A model generated the notes under the pieces. That model was not told where the DNA came from. It searched no databases and saw nothing but the letters and a program-made list of their open reading frames with translations. The translations under genes were made by a program, and so were the position numbers. Positions 15,735-25,409 of a stretch of DNA of 39,288 nt are shown here, piece by piece. The stretch's first letter is position 1. Each line of letters starts with the position of its first letter. The stretch comes from Dysgonomonas sp. 521 (GTDB taxonomy: Bacteria; Bacteroidota; Bacteroidia; Bacteroidales; Dysgonomonadaceae): the NCBI RefSeq assembly GCF_010501055.1, contig NZ_QVMO01000034.1, positions 1-39,288 of the forward strand. Direction: 5' to 3'.

Positions 15735-17009
15735 TTATCTCAAAAGAGATCCATAATAATCTTTTACATCTGCCCATTTGTAATAGGGTAAAATATCGCT
15801 CTTAACAGGAGGCACCTTCACTTCTTTTTCATGAAGCAGGAATTTCACTATAATATCATCCGGATCGTTCTTTTTACGGAAAAATACAATTTGAATATTT
15901 CCGGCCATCGGTGCTACCTTGAAGTCGCACCATGCCTTATAATATTCATCCGGATCGGACTCGCTGTTATAGCAATTGTCGAGATGCAACAGCATAGCCA
16001 AAGGAATGATATTGCCATCGTGTGCAAAACGCAGATCGGCCCCTTTTCCTTTACTTGATACTATCAGATTGGCTCTGTCAAGAATATCCCTTAAAAGCGG
16101 TTTGCAATTCTCAAACATCAATCCTCTGTTTATGGCAGCATTGGCATCGTTCACATACGTCTTGTAGTTCCGGCATTGCCACAGGTCAAACAGTTCCTGC
16201 TTTTCGAAAATATCATAAAGAGACAACTTTGTTTCTATATTTTGCATCCCTCCTGCAATAGCAAAGAGTTGCCACATAGTTTCTTCCGGATTAACTTTTC
16301 TGAGAATGTAGTCTGCATCTGAAAACAAGGAATTGATCAGGCGCTCAGGCTTTACATGCTCCTGGGTAAACTTACGGTGAGCTTCCCGCCAGGTATCTTT
16401 AGCCGAACGGAATTCAATAGCTTCTTTGGTATGATTGTTCAGATATCGTTGCCATTTCATTCCCGAGTTACGCTCTATCTGTATTGTCGGATTCAATTCC
16501 TTCAGTTGTTCGCAAAAAGCATCCATACTGAGCACACAACGGACAACGGTAGTTGCAAATGCTGTATATTTCCCATCTTTGGAAAAGACTTGCGGATATG
16601 CTGCATACATCCTTTCGGCAATACCTTTATGCTCTTGTATTCCTTTGGGTGAAAGGTCTCCCCCGCGATATTCGGCTTCTTTCCATACTTCCTGCAAACG
16701 GGAGCAGACGTCCTTTCCCAGACTGGTAAGCGCATTATTTTTGGAGGCGTCTTCAAACCTGTCGAGAAGGTTTTTGTAATCGCTGTCGCTGATAAGATAG
16801 CGTGACCCATGACGCCCGAAGTGGCTGATATAGAACGCTTCATACCCATTAGGCGGAGGTGTATATGGTACAATATCCTGAACGGGATATGTATAATAAA
16901 CGCCTGCGGTCTTCTCCGGAGTGGCAAACATCTCTTCTTTGGTCGTCTGAGAGAATGCCATGCCCAAGTATACAATCCAAAGAAATAGTAATAAACAAGT
17001 TTTTTTCAT
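15735..17009 (-). CDS. Secreted histidine-type acid phosphatase (MINPP/phytase-like)
   Basis: The signal peptide ends GMAFS before QTTKEE. The catalytic motif of the histidine phosphatase superfamily is present as SHFGRHGSR (residues 62-70, nucleophile H67). The second motif is FAHDGNI (H330, D331), where H-A-E or H-D is usual and supplies the proton donor. The length of 424 residues and the large helical insert between the motifs fit branch 2, which includes phytases and inositol polyphosphate phosphatases such as the Bacteroides MINPP enzymes. The likely role is release of phosphate from inositol phosphates or other phosphoesters in the periplasm or on the surface. Substrate identity is inferred. 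A MITE-like element starts 10 bp before its start codon, so its promoter may lie inside or beyond that element. Confidence 0.85.
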   Translation of the reverse strand: MKKTCLLLFLWIVYLGMAFSQTTKEEMFATPEKTAGVYYTYPVQDIVPYTPPPNGYEAFYISHFGRHGSRYLISDSDYKNLLDRFEDASKNNALTSLGKDVCSRLQEVWKEAEYRGGDLSPKGIQEHKGIAERMYAAYPQVFSKDGKYTAFATTVVRCVLSMDAFCEQLKELNPTIQIERNSGMKWQRYLNNHTKEAIEFRSAKDTWREAHRKFTQEHVKPERLINSLFSDADYILRKVNPEETMWQLFAIAGGMQNIETKLSLYDIFEKQELFDLWQCRNYKTYVNDANAAINRGLMFENCKPLLRDILDRANLIVSSKGKGADLRFAHDGNIIPLAMLLHLDNCYNSESDPDEYYKAWCDFKVAPMAGNIQIVFFRKKNDPDDIIVKFLLHEKEVKVPPVKSDILPYYKWADVKDYYGSLLR

Positions 17010-17018
17010 GTTCTGTTT

Positions 17019-17214
17019 AGAGTCTGTTTAAATTTTATAGCAAATCTTTTTTATAGCTATTTTTAGATGTATTTTATCATTCTTGCTAGCAGGTTTAGCG
17101 GGCTAAACCAAGAGTAAAAAGGAGAAAAGACGGTAAAAAGAGCATAAAAAAATTGCTAAGAACTATTGACCTGAACCTGTAATAAAAATTTTCGCTAAAA
17201 TTTAAACAGGCTCT
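17019..17214. mobile_element. MITE-like foldback element, divergent copy
   Basis: The termini are AGAGTCTGTTTAAATTTTA and TAAAATTTAAACAGGCTCT, an imperfect inverted repeat. The interior has the central block TTTAGCGGGCTAAA, related to AATAGCGGGCTATT in the copies at 23895 and 31389. It lies between the phosphatase start and the SusD terminator and has no coding capacity. It is clearly related to the other two but more diverged. Confidence 0.65.
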
Positions 17215-17225
17215 TAACTTTGGAT

Positions 17226-17272
17226 AAAAAAGGTTGTTGTAATCCTAATCTTGAATACAAACAACCTTTTTT
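17226..17272 (-). terminator. Terminator of the SusC/SusD operon
   Basis: On the minus strand the stem GGTTGTTTGTA pairs with TACAACAACC (one bulge) and is followed by TTTTTT. It lies 15 bp past the SusD stop codon. Confidence 0.7.
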
Positions 17273-17286
17273 ACCGGTATTAAAGA

Positions 17287-18972
17287 CTATTTGTAATCAG
17301 GGTTTTGAGTCAGGTACGGATTAACAGTAAATTCTTCCTGAGGAATAGGGAACAAATTGAATTTGTTATCCACATCTTTCCCTATATAATTACCAGCCTT
17401 GCCGTCACTACCTTTCCAATCCCAATTGTGTGCCTTTGTAAACTTACCGAAACGGATAAGGTCGGTACGGCGAATCAGTTCTGTATATAGTTCACGCCCT
17501 CTTTCATCCAGCAGAAAGTCTAATGTCAATTCCGATTCTGATATTCTGCCTGATGCATCATTGCCATAGGTTCCGGACATATACGCCCTGTCTCTTACCT
17601 GATTTACATATCCGAGGGCTTCGCTCTTACTTCCGCCTCCACCTCTCAATATAGCTTCGGCAGCCATCAGGTAGGCGTCTGCTGTTCTGAACATCGGATA
17701 GTCTACCGAAGAATAAACCGTTCCTCCTTCTACAAGTTCCGACCCGTCTGCTTTCACATTACGCCACTTGGTACACGCATATCCATTAGTAAAAGTTCCC
17801 TGGAAATCTTTTCCGTCTACCCAGGTTTCTTTCGTATGGCCTACAGTAAAAAATTGAGCCCTCTTATCTTTTTTGTTATTACCCCAAATATCATTTTCAT
17901 CAAATGTCTGGTCGCTTTCATCAAAGAGGTTTACAAGTTGGGTCGTCATGCGTGCATTCCCCCATCCTCTCGAGCCTACTCCTGTTTTCAGGTAGTTGTT
18001 TATAGACCCGTTCATCAAAGCCTTAATATAGAAATTCGTTCCGGCACTGCCCTGAGCATTATCTGCATCCTGTACCAAAGGCCAGATAATTTCGGAGCAT
18101 GTATTATTATCAGCTAAGAAAATATGGCGGTAGTCTGATGCCAAAGGGTAAGAATTATTTTCTATAATCATTTTTGCATAACTGTAAGCTTTCTCATATT
18201 CTTTTTTGCCTACATATACTTCCGAATTCAAATAGATACGTGACAACAGGAACCATGCAGCTACTTGATCTATACGTCCATATTGGTTTGCCTTAGGTTT
18301 TTTTAATTGTGGCAACACATCTTCTAATTCGTCTATGGCATAGTTATAGATTTCTTCCCTCGTCTTCTGATGCGGCAGAGTACCTACTACCATTACCTCG
18401 TCAACAAACGGCCCCGATCCGTATAAATCACATATCACACTATAACAATACGCCCTGATAAACCGGGCTTCGGCCACATAATACTGATATTCGTCTTTCA
18501 ATTGGTCGTAAACACCCCTGTCTCTTAGTTTCGATTCTGTACATTCGTTTATAAATTCATTACAGTAATTTATAGTCATATACAGGCGATAGTACGGATA
18601 TTTGATAATAGAAGTCGATGGATTCCAGTTTACATAAAGTAAATCGCGGGAGCCCTGGCTGCTTCCTGCATGCAGGATAATTTCGTCTGAAACGGCTACC
18701 TGCAAATAAAACAGGGCGCGGGTGTATCCGCTATATCCTTCGTCGATACCTCCTACGTCGCCGTCGCCGCTGTCGCCACCTTGTTGTCCGGTCTGGATAA
18801 GAGACGCATAACATTTTGCTATCACCCCTCTATATCCTTCTACAGTTTCGTAAACGTCTTTTGCTACTAAATGGTTATCGTCCAATGGCTGTGTATCCAA
18901 GTCTCCCAGACATGAGAAAAACAGGCTGCAACAGGCAAACAGAATGGATGCGATTAATATTTTTGATTTCAT
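17287..18972 (-). CDS. susD: RagB/SusD family outer-membrane glycan-binding lipoprotein
   Basis: This 561-residue SusD-like protein has a lipoprotein signal with lipobox SLFFSC (lipidated C21), then LGDLDTQPLDDN, the usual SusD opening. Helical TPR-like parts follow, such as YYVAEARFIRAYCYSVICDLYG and the block AYLMAAEAILRGGG. The C-terminal region has LLDERGRELYTELIRRTDLIRFGKF and a closing LFPIPQEEFTVNPYLTQNPDY, both standard in the family. It partners with the SusC-like transporter encoded 18 bp upstream and would cap the pore and bind the oligosaccharide. The symbol denotes family membership, not the starch substrate. The true ligand is unknown, because the enzyme genes next door are broken. 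Confidence 0.93.
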   Translation of the reverse strand: MKSKILIASILFACCSLFFSCLGDLDTQPLDDNHLVAKDVYETVEGYRGVIAKCYASLIQTGQQGGDSGDGDVGGIDEGYSGYTRALFYLQVAVSDEIILHAGSSQGSRDLLYVNWNPSTSIIKYPYYRLYMTINYCNEFINECTESKLRDRGVYDQLKDEYQYYVAEARFIRAYCYSVICDLYGSGPFVDEVMVVGTLPHQKTREEIYNYAIDELEDVLPQLKKPKANQYGRIDQVAAWFLLSRIYLNSEVYVGKKEYEKAYSYAKMIIENNSYPLASDYRHIFLADNNTCSEIIWPLVQDADNAQGSAGTNFYIKALMNGSINNYLKTGVGSRGWGNARMTTQLVNLFDESDQTFDENDIWGNNKKDKRAQFFTVGHTKETWVDGKDFQGTFTNGYACTKWRNVKADGSELVEGGTVYSSVDYPMFRTADAYLMAAEAILRGGGGSKSEALGYVNQVRDRAYMSGTYGNDASGRISESELTLDFLLDERGRELYTELIRRTDLIRFGKFTKAHNWDWKGSDGKAGNYIGKDVDNKFNLFPIPQEEFTVNPYLTQNPDYK

Positions 18973-18990
18973 ATTTTACTGCTTTTATAA

Positions 18991-21951
18991 TTAGAAATTT
19001 AGATTCAAGCTAAATGAATATATTCTTGGTCGTTGATATGTATTGCGGTCGATACCCGAATATACTTCCGGATCGATACCCGAATAATCTGAAATCAGGG
19101 CGACATTCTGGATATTGAAGGCCAGTCGCATAGACGTCTTGTTATTCCACAGGCGAGGCAATGTGTAACCGAGTGTAATGTTATCCAGTTTGAAGAAGTC
19201 TCCTTTTTCGAGGAAATAATCAGAGAATTTACGCGATTGTGTAAATCCTGTCTCCAATGTAGACCGCATGATATTGCCGGATGTACTTCCATCGGCGCTA
19301 TAGAGCTTATCGTAAGAATCCCTTGCCGCCTGATGGTTGAATACATAGTGTCCAAAACCTCCGTGTGCATTTGCTCCCAAGTCCCAGTTCTTGTACGATA
19401 CACGTGTGGATAATCCGTAGAAATACGGCATCTGCGAACTCTTACCAGTCATATATTTATTCTTGTCCGATTCGCTTGTTACAATTTCTCCGTCTGGAGC
19501 CACATATTGTCCGTCAAGAGGTTTCCCATTGTCGTCATATGCTTGTTTCAATAAGAAATAGGTATATGGCGTTTCTCCTACCTTGTGCCTTTGCACATAG
19601 TCTCTGCCGCCAATACTGCCTGCGTTGATAGAGTTATTGTCGCTGTCTATAGTGTTTAGCTTGGTAATCTCTGAGGCGTTCCATGTAAAGTTTCCACTGA
19701 TAGTCCATTCCCAGTCTCTGGTTTTGACAGGTACGGCCGAAACAGCGATTTCAACGCCCTTGTTCTCCATATTACCTATATTGGTGTCTATCTTGTTTGT
19801 ATAATTACTTCCGACAGGTACATCGATAAAGTTTAATAAATTTTTTGTGCGACGGGTATAAACATCGACGCTACCATATATGCGGTTGTTCACGAATCCG
19901 TAATCTAATCCGATATTGTATGTCGTTGTCGTTTCCCATTTAATCTGAGGGTCGTAGCCATTCGGGCGATAAAGCGTTATCCATTCATTTCCGAACTGAT
20001 ACCGGGACGAGTTATACGAAGAAGTATATGTTCCTAAGTGCTGGTAATATGATCCGATATCCTGTTGGCCTGTCTGGCCGTAGCTCAGCCTCAATTTAAG
20101 GTCTGACAATGCTCCAATATTTTTGATAAAAGGTTCTTCCGTCAGGCGATACGCCAATGCAACAGAAGGGAAATATCCCCAACGGTTATCCTTCGCAAAA
20201 CGGGACGATGCATCGGAACGCAAGGTGGCTGTCAGGAGTAATTTTTGAGCATACGAATAGTTTAAACGTCCATAAAAAGATAACAAGTACAACTCGGCTT
20301 CTTCCGATGTAGGGTCACCATACACATCGCCTTTAGAATCGTAGGTGGTGGCGCCGTTTTTGTACCAGAAACGCTGCCAGCCATAACCAGCCATTGCGTT
20401 GATACTGTGATTTTCTAAGAAATCTTTTTTATAATTGGCGTACAAGTCAATCAGGTAGTTCCTTTTTTCCTTTTCAGAGATATCTGTTTTCGCCGAGCCG
20501 TCCATCAGATGAGACACGTACATAGCCGGTGCATTATTCGGAATAAATTCATCTTTATCTTGTTTACGTATATCATACCCGAAATTGGCGTGTAATGTGA
20601 TGTCTTCCAGGCCGTGTATACTATAATTTGCGGCCAGATTACCTGTAGACCGTTTGGTCTTTTGCATCTTATCGGCCAAAACCAGATCGGCAACCGGATT
20701 ACTGCCGGCTTTTGTAATAGGATTTCCATTTTCGTCCATCCACATAAAGTATCCGAGGCCTACATTGTTTGGGTAAGTTGCATATACCGGGCGTGTAGGG
20801 TCGAAAGTGGAGGCACTGCCTATTGTACCACTGGATACCAGTTTTTCATTTTCTATACTTCCTTTTAAATTGATATCCAACTTCAGGTGCTTGTCGAAGA
20901 ACTGCGGAGCAAAGCCTACTCCCAGACTTAAACGCTCATAATTGTTCTCTTTAACTATTCCATTCTGGTTATAATAACCGAACGAAATACGGTAAGGGAC
21001 GTCTAATACTGCGCCCGTAGCCGACAGGTTGTGATCTGTACCAAAAGCCGTTCTGGATACCTCTTTTTGCCAATCGGTATTGACATCTCCTAGTTTATAG
21101 CCATCGGGCACATTGTTTGCATGTTCTTTAAATACTTCGCGGTAAGTAGTGGCGTCCAATACATCCAGAAATTTGGTTACTTCACTGATAGAGAAACTGG
21201 CGCTGTAGTTTATGTTAACCTTTCCTTTGGTCAGGCTTCCCTTCTTGGTTGTAATAATGATTACGCCATTGGATGCCCGGGAGCCATAAATAGCTGTCGC
21301 CGAAGCATCTTTCAATATAGTAAAAGACTCGATGTCTGCCGGATTGATAGAACTGATGGATGTACTTTCTACAGGAACCCCGTCTATTACAAGCAACGGG
21401 TCGTTGGATGCGGCCAGCGATGCACCCATACGTATACGGATAGTTCCTTCTTCGCCCGGCGCTCCGGAACCCGGAGTAACGCTAACCCCTGCGATTTTTC
21501 CTACCAGCGCATCTTTGGCTGTCAGTACTTTTCCTTTACTTAATTCATCGGGATTGAAAGTGGTGAGAGAGCCTGTGACATCTCCTTTTTTCACCTGCCC
21601 ATAACCAATAACAACGACTTCGCTGAGCAATCCTTCATTTTCGAGAAGGACGATTGACAGGTTACTCTTTCCATTGATTGGCACTTCCTGGGTTTCAAAG
21701 CCTACATAGCTAATGACCAATACGGCATTGGAAGGTGCATTAATCTTAAAAAAACCGTCAACATCTGTAACCGTACCGTTTGTAGTTCCTTTGACTACTA
21801 CATTTGCACCGATAATTGCTTCCCGGCTTTGGTCTACAATCTTTCCTTCTACAAGCATGCTTGTCTGAGCGTAAGTGTTAGAGTAAATCAACATACTCAT
21901 AAGAAGAATGAAGATTCCTTTCATCGTTTTTCTTTCAAGTTTACATTTCAT
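18991..21951 (-). CDS. susC: SusC/RagA-family TonB-dependent outer-membrane transporter
   Basis: I set the start at 21951 (MKCKLERKTMKG), giving about 986 residues. The open frame runs on to 22158, but that would overlap the upstream regulator gene and cover the -7 box at 22002. Order of parts: signal peptide ending NTYA, a carboxypeptidase-regulatory-like domain (GKIVDQSREAIIGANVVVKG through VISYVGFETQEV), the SusC signature LSEVVVIGYGQVKKGDVTGS, the plug (PLLVIDGVPV, ILKDASATAIYGSRASNG), and a long beta-barrel ending RPRIYSFSLNLNF. It imports glycan fragments with the SusD lipoprotein downstream, powered by TonB. The symbol marks the family only. Confidence 0.95.
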   Translation of the reverse strand: MKCKLERKTMKGIFILLMSMLIYSNTYAQTSMLVEGKIVDQSREAIIGANVVVKGTTNGTVTDVDGFFKINAPSNAVLVISYVGFETQEVPINGKSNLSIVLLENEGLLSEVVVIGYGQVKKGDVTGSLTTFNPDELSKGKVLTAKDALVGKIAGVSVTPGSGAPGEEGTIRIRMGASLAASNDPLLVIDGVPVESTSISSINPADIESFTILKDASATAIYGSRASNGVIIITTKKGSLTKGKVNINYSASFSISEVTKFLDVLDATTYREVFKEHANNVPDGYKLGDVNTDWQKEVSRTAFGTDHNLSATGAVLDVPYRISFGYYNQNGIVKENNYERLSLGVGFAPQFFDKHLKLDINLKGSIENEKLVSSGTIGSASTFDPTRPVYATYPNNVGLGYFMWMDENGNPITKAGSNPVADLVLADKMQKTKRSTGNLAANYSIHGLEDITLHANFGYDIRKQDKDEFIPNNAPAMYVSHLMDGSAKTDISEKEKRNYLIDLYANYKKDFLENHSINAMAGYGWQRFWYKNGATTYDSKGDVYGDPTSEEAELYLLSFYGRLNYSYAQKLLLTATLRSDASSRFAKDNRWGYFPSVALAYRLTEEPFIKNIGALSDLKLRLSYGQTGQQDIGSYYQHLGTYTSSYNSSRYQFGNEWITLYRPNGYDPQIKWETTTTYNIGLDYGFVNNRIYGSVDVYTRRTKNLLNFIDVPVGSNYTNKIDTNIGNMENKGVEIAVSAVPVKTRDWEWTISGNFTWNASEITKLNTIDSDNNSINAGSIGGRDYVQRHKVGETPYTYFLLKQAYDDNGKPLDGQYVAPDGEIVTSESDKNKYMTGKSSQMPYFYGLSTRVSYKNWDLGANAHGGFGHYVFNHQAARDSYDKLYSADGSTSGNIMRSTLETGFTQSRKFSDYFLEKGDFFKLDNITLGYTLPRLWNNKTSMRLAFNIQNVALISDYSGIDPEVYSGIDRNTYQRPRIYSFSLNLNF

Positions 21952-22001
21952 AATTTGTGATAATAGATATTGGTTAAACTTTTTCTGAGTTAACAACGAG
22001 A

Positions 22002-22009
22002 CAAAGTTA
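22002..22009 (-). promoter_or_regulatory. Predicted -7 box of the SusC/SusD operon
   Basis: The minus strand reads TAACTTTG (TAnnTTTG consensus), 50 bp before the chosen SusC start. It lies in a 196-bp gap after the DUF6377 regulator, so the operon can be switched separately from its regulator. Confidence 0.55.
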
Positions 22010-22147
22010 TGACCTATCAACCTTCTTTTTATATGAAAGGAGAAGTACTGAGTAGATGCCAATCTAAACCAACAATCTGTAAATGAGAAGCAAACAAATG
22101 TATTTACAATAGAAAAAAGTAGATCGAAAAGACTCTGACGGGAGAAT

Positions 22148-23764
22148 TTATTTACCAATTAGTTGGATTAAAACGGCAAATTCTTCTTTCGATACGGCCA
22201 GTTTATTATGCACCTTCAGTTTATAATTGTATACTGTCTGTGGAGAGTAATGCAGGAAGCTTGCAATCTTGCTACTATCGTTAATTCCCAGCCGGATGAG
22301 AGCAAACACCCTAAGTTCGGGAGTCAGTATATCGTTACTTTTGGGAATAATATGCTCGTCGTCCTTTAATAAGGCATTAAATTCATCAACAAAATTAGGA
22401 TAAAGGTTCAGGAATATGACATCAAAATTATGGAAGAATTCTTTCAATTCATCAGATACTAATGTAGAGTTTGTTGCCTTTAATGCTTCTTCTGCTTTTC
22501 CGGTTTTCAGTTTCCGGTTTATATTGATGCGGTATGCTTCTATTTTGTCTATATAACTGGAACACAAGTTGAAAACATACCCGATATACTCTTCTTTGAC
22601 CAGATTGGATTCTGAAAGTTTCTTGTTGAGTTCGCTCAGATATGTATTCATTTGCTTTACTTCTTCATACATGTCTTTTATCCGTTTCCGGGCTTGGGAT
22701 AGCTTTTTCAACTGCTTGTATATGTATATTATAGAGATAAGGAGTACGACTGAAAGCAATGAGATGAGGATTAGGTATTTCTTCAAACTTTCTTTTTCCT
22801 GAGTTACTTTTTTATCATATGCCGCTACTATAATAGGCAATGTTTCCGATATCTCCAATGTTCTGAAACGGGCCTTGCTGAAAGTAGCATCTTCCATCGA
22901 ACATTTAATGTATGAATATGCCCTGTCCAGATCACCTTCCTTATATAATATGATTGCTAGTTTTCGCAAGGAGATATAACTTTTTACAGCTCTTCGCAAA
23001 TCGGATATAGCCGATATAGCGAGGTACTTCTTTTGTTGCTCCGTATCACCCAGTTTTTCATAAATATCAGAAAGCCCGTAAGCTAAAGAACCAACGATAG
23101 AGGCATTATCTTTGTTTTCTTTATAACACTTTGTCATCAGAGCCAAGGCTTTGTCGTATTGCCCGAGTTCGACCAGTTTTCCGTTCTCTACCAGAAGATA
23201 ACCTATACTTTGAGGGTCATTTACCTGCAACAGCGAGTCTTTATACAAGCTGACCAAATGTCCGTAATGGTTTTTTTCTTTCTGGGACAAGGAATTTTCG
23301 TATAACAGCGAATATGTGGAATGGTATAAATGGTAATAGTAAGGCAACTGATCTTCATCCAAATCCTTTTTATCTATTTCATCTGCGATATTAAAAGCCT
23401 CTTTATACATTCCCATTATTCCCAGAATTTCGGATATATTCATATCGGCCGTATACTGGTATTGCTTGTTGCCTATAATCTGGGCAATGTCGTATTTTTT
23501 TGTCGCCATATATAAGGCCGAATCCATATTATAGTTCCTGTATTCTCTGTATAGACGATGGTATATTTTGTAAGTGTCTTCTGTATTGCTATTATGACTT
23601 AGCCTCGACTTTAAGCTGTCTATCCGTAATTCTTTTGTCCGGTTAAATTGTGTTTTATTATTTATTGTCAAATCCAGTTCATTCAAAAGAGAGTCCGACA
23701 GATTCTTTGCCCCGGACACAGGCAGGATGAAAAATAATAATAACAGAAGCAAGAAGTGTCTCAT
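22148..23764 (-). CDS. DUF6377-type membrane-anchored transcriptional regulator of the SusC/D locus
   Basis: A signal-like hydrophobic N-terminus (1-19) is followed by a large periplasmic helical repeat region of TPR type (about 60-310; for example QYDKALALMTKCYKENKDN). A single membrane segment lies at about 330-349, then a coiled coil (350-390), a cytoplasmic helical domain, and a C-terminal helix-turn-helix (481-522, LTPELRVFALIRLGINDSSKIASFLHYSPQTVYNYKLK) like the LuxR/DUF6377 family. It has no kinase domain. Such proteins sit beside SusC/D pairs and sense a glycan signal outside to control transcription inside. It is on the same strand as SusC with a 196-bp gap. The name rests on layout and motif, not on a profile search. 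Confidence 0.82.
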   Translation of the reverse strand: MRHFLLLLLLFFILPVSGAKNLSDSLLNELDLTINNKTQFNRTKELRIDSLKSRLSHNSNTEDTYKIYHRLYREYRNYNMDSALYMATKKYDIAQIIGNKQYQYTADMNISEILGIMGMYKEAFNIADEIDKKDLDEDQLPYYYHLYHSTYSLLYENSLSQKEKNHYGHLVSLYKDSLLQVNDPQSIGYLLVENGKLVELGQYDKALALMTKCYKENKDNASIVGSLAYGLSDIYEKLGDTEQQKKYLAISAISDLRRAVKSYISLRKLAIILYKEGDLDRAYSYIKCSMEDATFSKARFRTLEISETLPIIVAAYDKKVTQEKESLKKYLILISLLSVVLLISIIYIYKQLKKLSQARKRIKDMYEEVKQMNTYLSELNKKLSESNLVKEEYIGYVFNLCSSYIDKIEAYRININRKLKTGKAEEALKATNSTLVSDELKEFFHNFDVIFLNLYPNFVDEFNALLKDDEHIIPKSNDILTPELRVFALIRLGINDSSKIASFLHYSPQTVYNYKLKVHNKLAVSKEEFAVLIQLIGK

Positions 23765-23894
23765 AGTATGTGACTATTGATAGTTTTAGTAGCTTATAAA
23801 AGTAATATTTATTCGTTTGACATCAATAAAATATTTTCATATTTTTATTATGAACTTTAGGGCGTAATATTTTAAATACACAGATCGGTCAATA

Positions 23895-24077
23895 AGTAAC
23901 TGTTTAAATTTTATTCGTTCCAATTTTTAGAGATGTTTTAGAGATGCTTTTTTCTTCCTCGAAACGATAATAGCGGGCTATTTGAGTTGAGAGAAAGGAA
24001 AAAACAGCCGAAAACAGACTAAAAATGAACGAAGAAAAAGTATAATAAAATATTCGTATAAAATTTAAACAGTTACT
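23895..24077. mobile_element. MITE-like foldback element, copy near the regulator
   Basis: Perfect 20-bp terminal inverted repeats, AGTAACTGTTTAAATTTTAT at the left and its complement at the right. Further inside, TTCGTTC and TTTTTAG pair with CTAAAAA and GAACGAA, and AATAGC-GG-GCTATT forms the tip, so the whole 183 bp can fold into one long hairpin. It is non-coding and nearly identical to the copy at 31389-31572. No direct target repeat is obvious. It lies upstream of the DUF6377 gene, whose start is 130 bp away. Confidence 0.75.
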
Positions 24078-24194
24078 AAACCTTTTTCAACATTTTGATA
24101 AATAACTCCAAGACGAGGGATATTACCATGTTCGTTTACCAGATTATAAGAAAATTGCTTGCAGAAATGAAGAAATTTTGCAGATATTATACAT

Positions 24195-24275
24195 ATAAGT
24201 TGTGCATAGGACGATAAGCTATTAAAAGTTTAACCACTCATAATCTGTTAAATTTCAACAATATGCACAACTTAT
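24195..24275. repeat. Perfect 14-bp inverted repeat
   Basis: ATAAGTTGTGCATA (24195-24208) is exactly complementary to TATGCACAACTTAT (24262-24275), with a 53-bp spacer. The structure lies between the MITE-like element and the GH92 remnant. It could be a decayed terminator of the lost operon, a small insertion remnant or an invertible segment. The spacer shows no TAnnTTTG box. Confidence 0.5.
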
Positions 24276-24321
24276 TTTTTAGAGATCTTATTTCTTAACT
24301 AATTAATTCCACCAACGGGTT

Positions 24322-24534
24322 TTAATTAATATGATTATCATCCATTTCAAATTGATGGCTTGGTTCGTTCCCATGCGCATATTGCCCGATAAGCCCTGTT
24401 ACATCGAGTACATTGGCTTCGATTTTAGCCTCAATTGTAAATAGTGAGTCCAACATATCCCCAAAGCTTTCTTTCCCACCCATAAGCTCAATCAAACCCG
24501 GTACATCATGCTGCACATGCCATGTATATTGCCA
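24322..24534 (-). pseudogene. Fragment of a GH92 alpha-mannosidase gene
   Basis: In one minus-strand frame the DNA reads WQYTWHVQHDVPGLIELMGG and continues to LTGLIGQYAHGNEPSH-like sequence (VTGLIGQYAHGNEPSH), the conserved core of family GH92 exo-alpha-mannosidases. Intact members have 700 or more residues; only about 65 remain. After NEPSH the frame runs into unrelated sequence (QFEMDDNHIN) and stops. The upstream edge abuts the GxGYxYP fragment at 24534/24535. No function is expected. The fragment shows that an N-glycan or mannan-type polysaccharide locus was once here. Confidence 0.8.
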
Positions 24535-25261
24535 TGAGGAATAGCTTCAAAGTATTGAGGTCTGTACCCAGGGGTTGCCCGGGGTCGTCTGTTGCCAGTT
24601 CGTCCCCATGTGGGGAAAGGTCAAAAAAGAAGGCCTTCTTGCTGATAAAGAAATCATGGTTGGTAAGTGTATGATGATTTCTCACAGTAGCCAGAGGTTT
24701 TTCCATCCATTTCTGGTCGATGTAGTACGCCCCGAACTCCCCTGAACATTTTCCCTGCTTCATATACTTTTCGATAAACCACAGGTAGGGGTCATTCTTT
24801 AATGAGCCGCTGCTCGGTATATCCGTATCGGGAATAGTTCCTTTGGCGGTAAATTTGGAACTGCCATCTTCATTTACAAACCATACTTTTACAGGGAGTT
24901 TCGGACCATTGAGTACAATGCGCGAATACAAACTTGACGGGCGCATATCATATCTTATTGCCAGCAGGTTATCCGTACCACACAGCGAAGAGGCGACATT
25001 GCTGGTAGAAGCAATATTAGGATCATAAACCACCACCCCGTTGATTTTATCTTTAAAGTATATTATTGCCTCCTCTACTGATTTCAGTGCGAAAGTGTCT
25101 TTGCTTGCAAGCCACTTGCCCGGCTGCCGGTATTTATCCCACCAGTAGTCGTCAATATTGATATCACCATCCGCCACGTAACGGATATAAAATAAAGGCT
25201 TCTCCCGGTTCACAACTCCTTGTAACCTTGCAATTTGGAAGCATGCAAAGTTACGGTCAAT
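24535..25261 (-). pseudogene. Fragment of a GxGYxYP putative glycoside hydrolase gene
   Basis: The frame reads FACFQIARLQGVVNREKPLF, then WWDKY, FKDKINGVVVYDPN, KAFFFDLSPHGDE and DDPGQPLGTDLNTLKLFL, a pattern I recognise from the N-terminal domain of the GxGYxYP family. The homology begins upstream of any ATG, and a TGA closes the frame at 25262-25264, so the signal peptide and first part of the gene are gone. At the other end the catalytic C-terminal domain is missing, because the frame passes into GH92 sequence. A short open frame from a GTG at 25213 would give about 235 residues, but it is almost certainly a remnant. Confidence 0.75.
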
Positions 25262-25409
25262 TCAAATCAAAAAAATCAAAGATCGCTCGTATCTTATATA
25301 TAATCAACACATTAAGATTTAAATTAAAATATTAACGCATCAGTAGTAAATACTAATAACCAAAATGATATTGATATCTTTAAATTTTTGTCATGTACTT
25401 AGAATTTTT

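Noticed and set aside
21952..22158. Longer SusC start adding 69 residues
   Set aside because: It would overlap the stop of the DUF6377 gene and cover a TAnnTTTG box, and the extra residues precede a normal signal peptide at MKCKLERKTMKG.
24506..25213. 235-codon GTG-started frame as an intact gene
   Set aside because: Homology continues upstream of the GTG to a stop codon and ends at a fusion to GH92, so it is a fragment of a larger gene.
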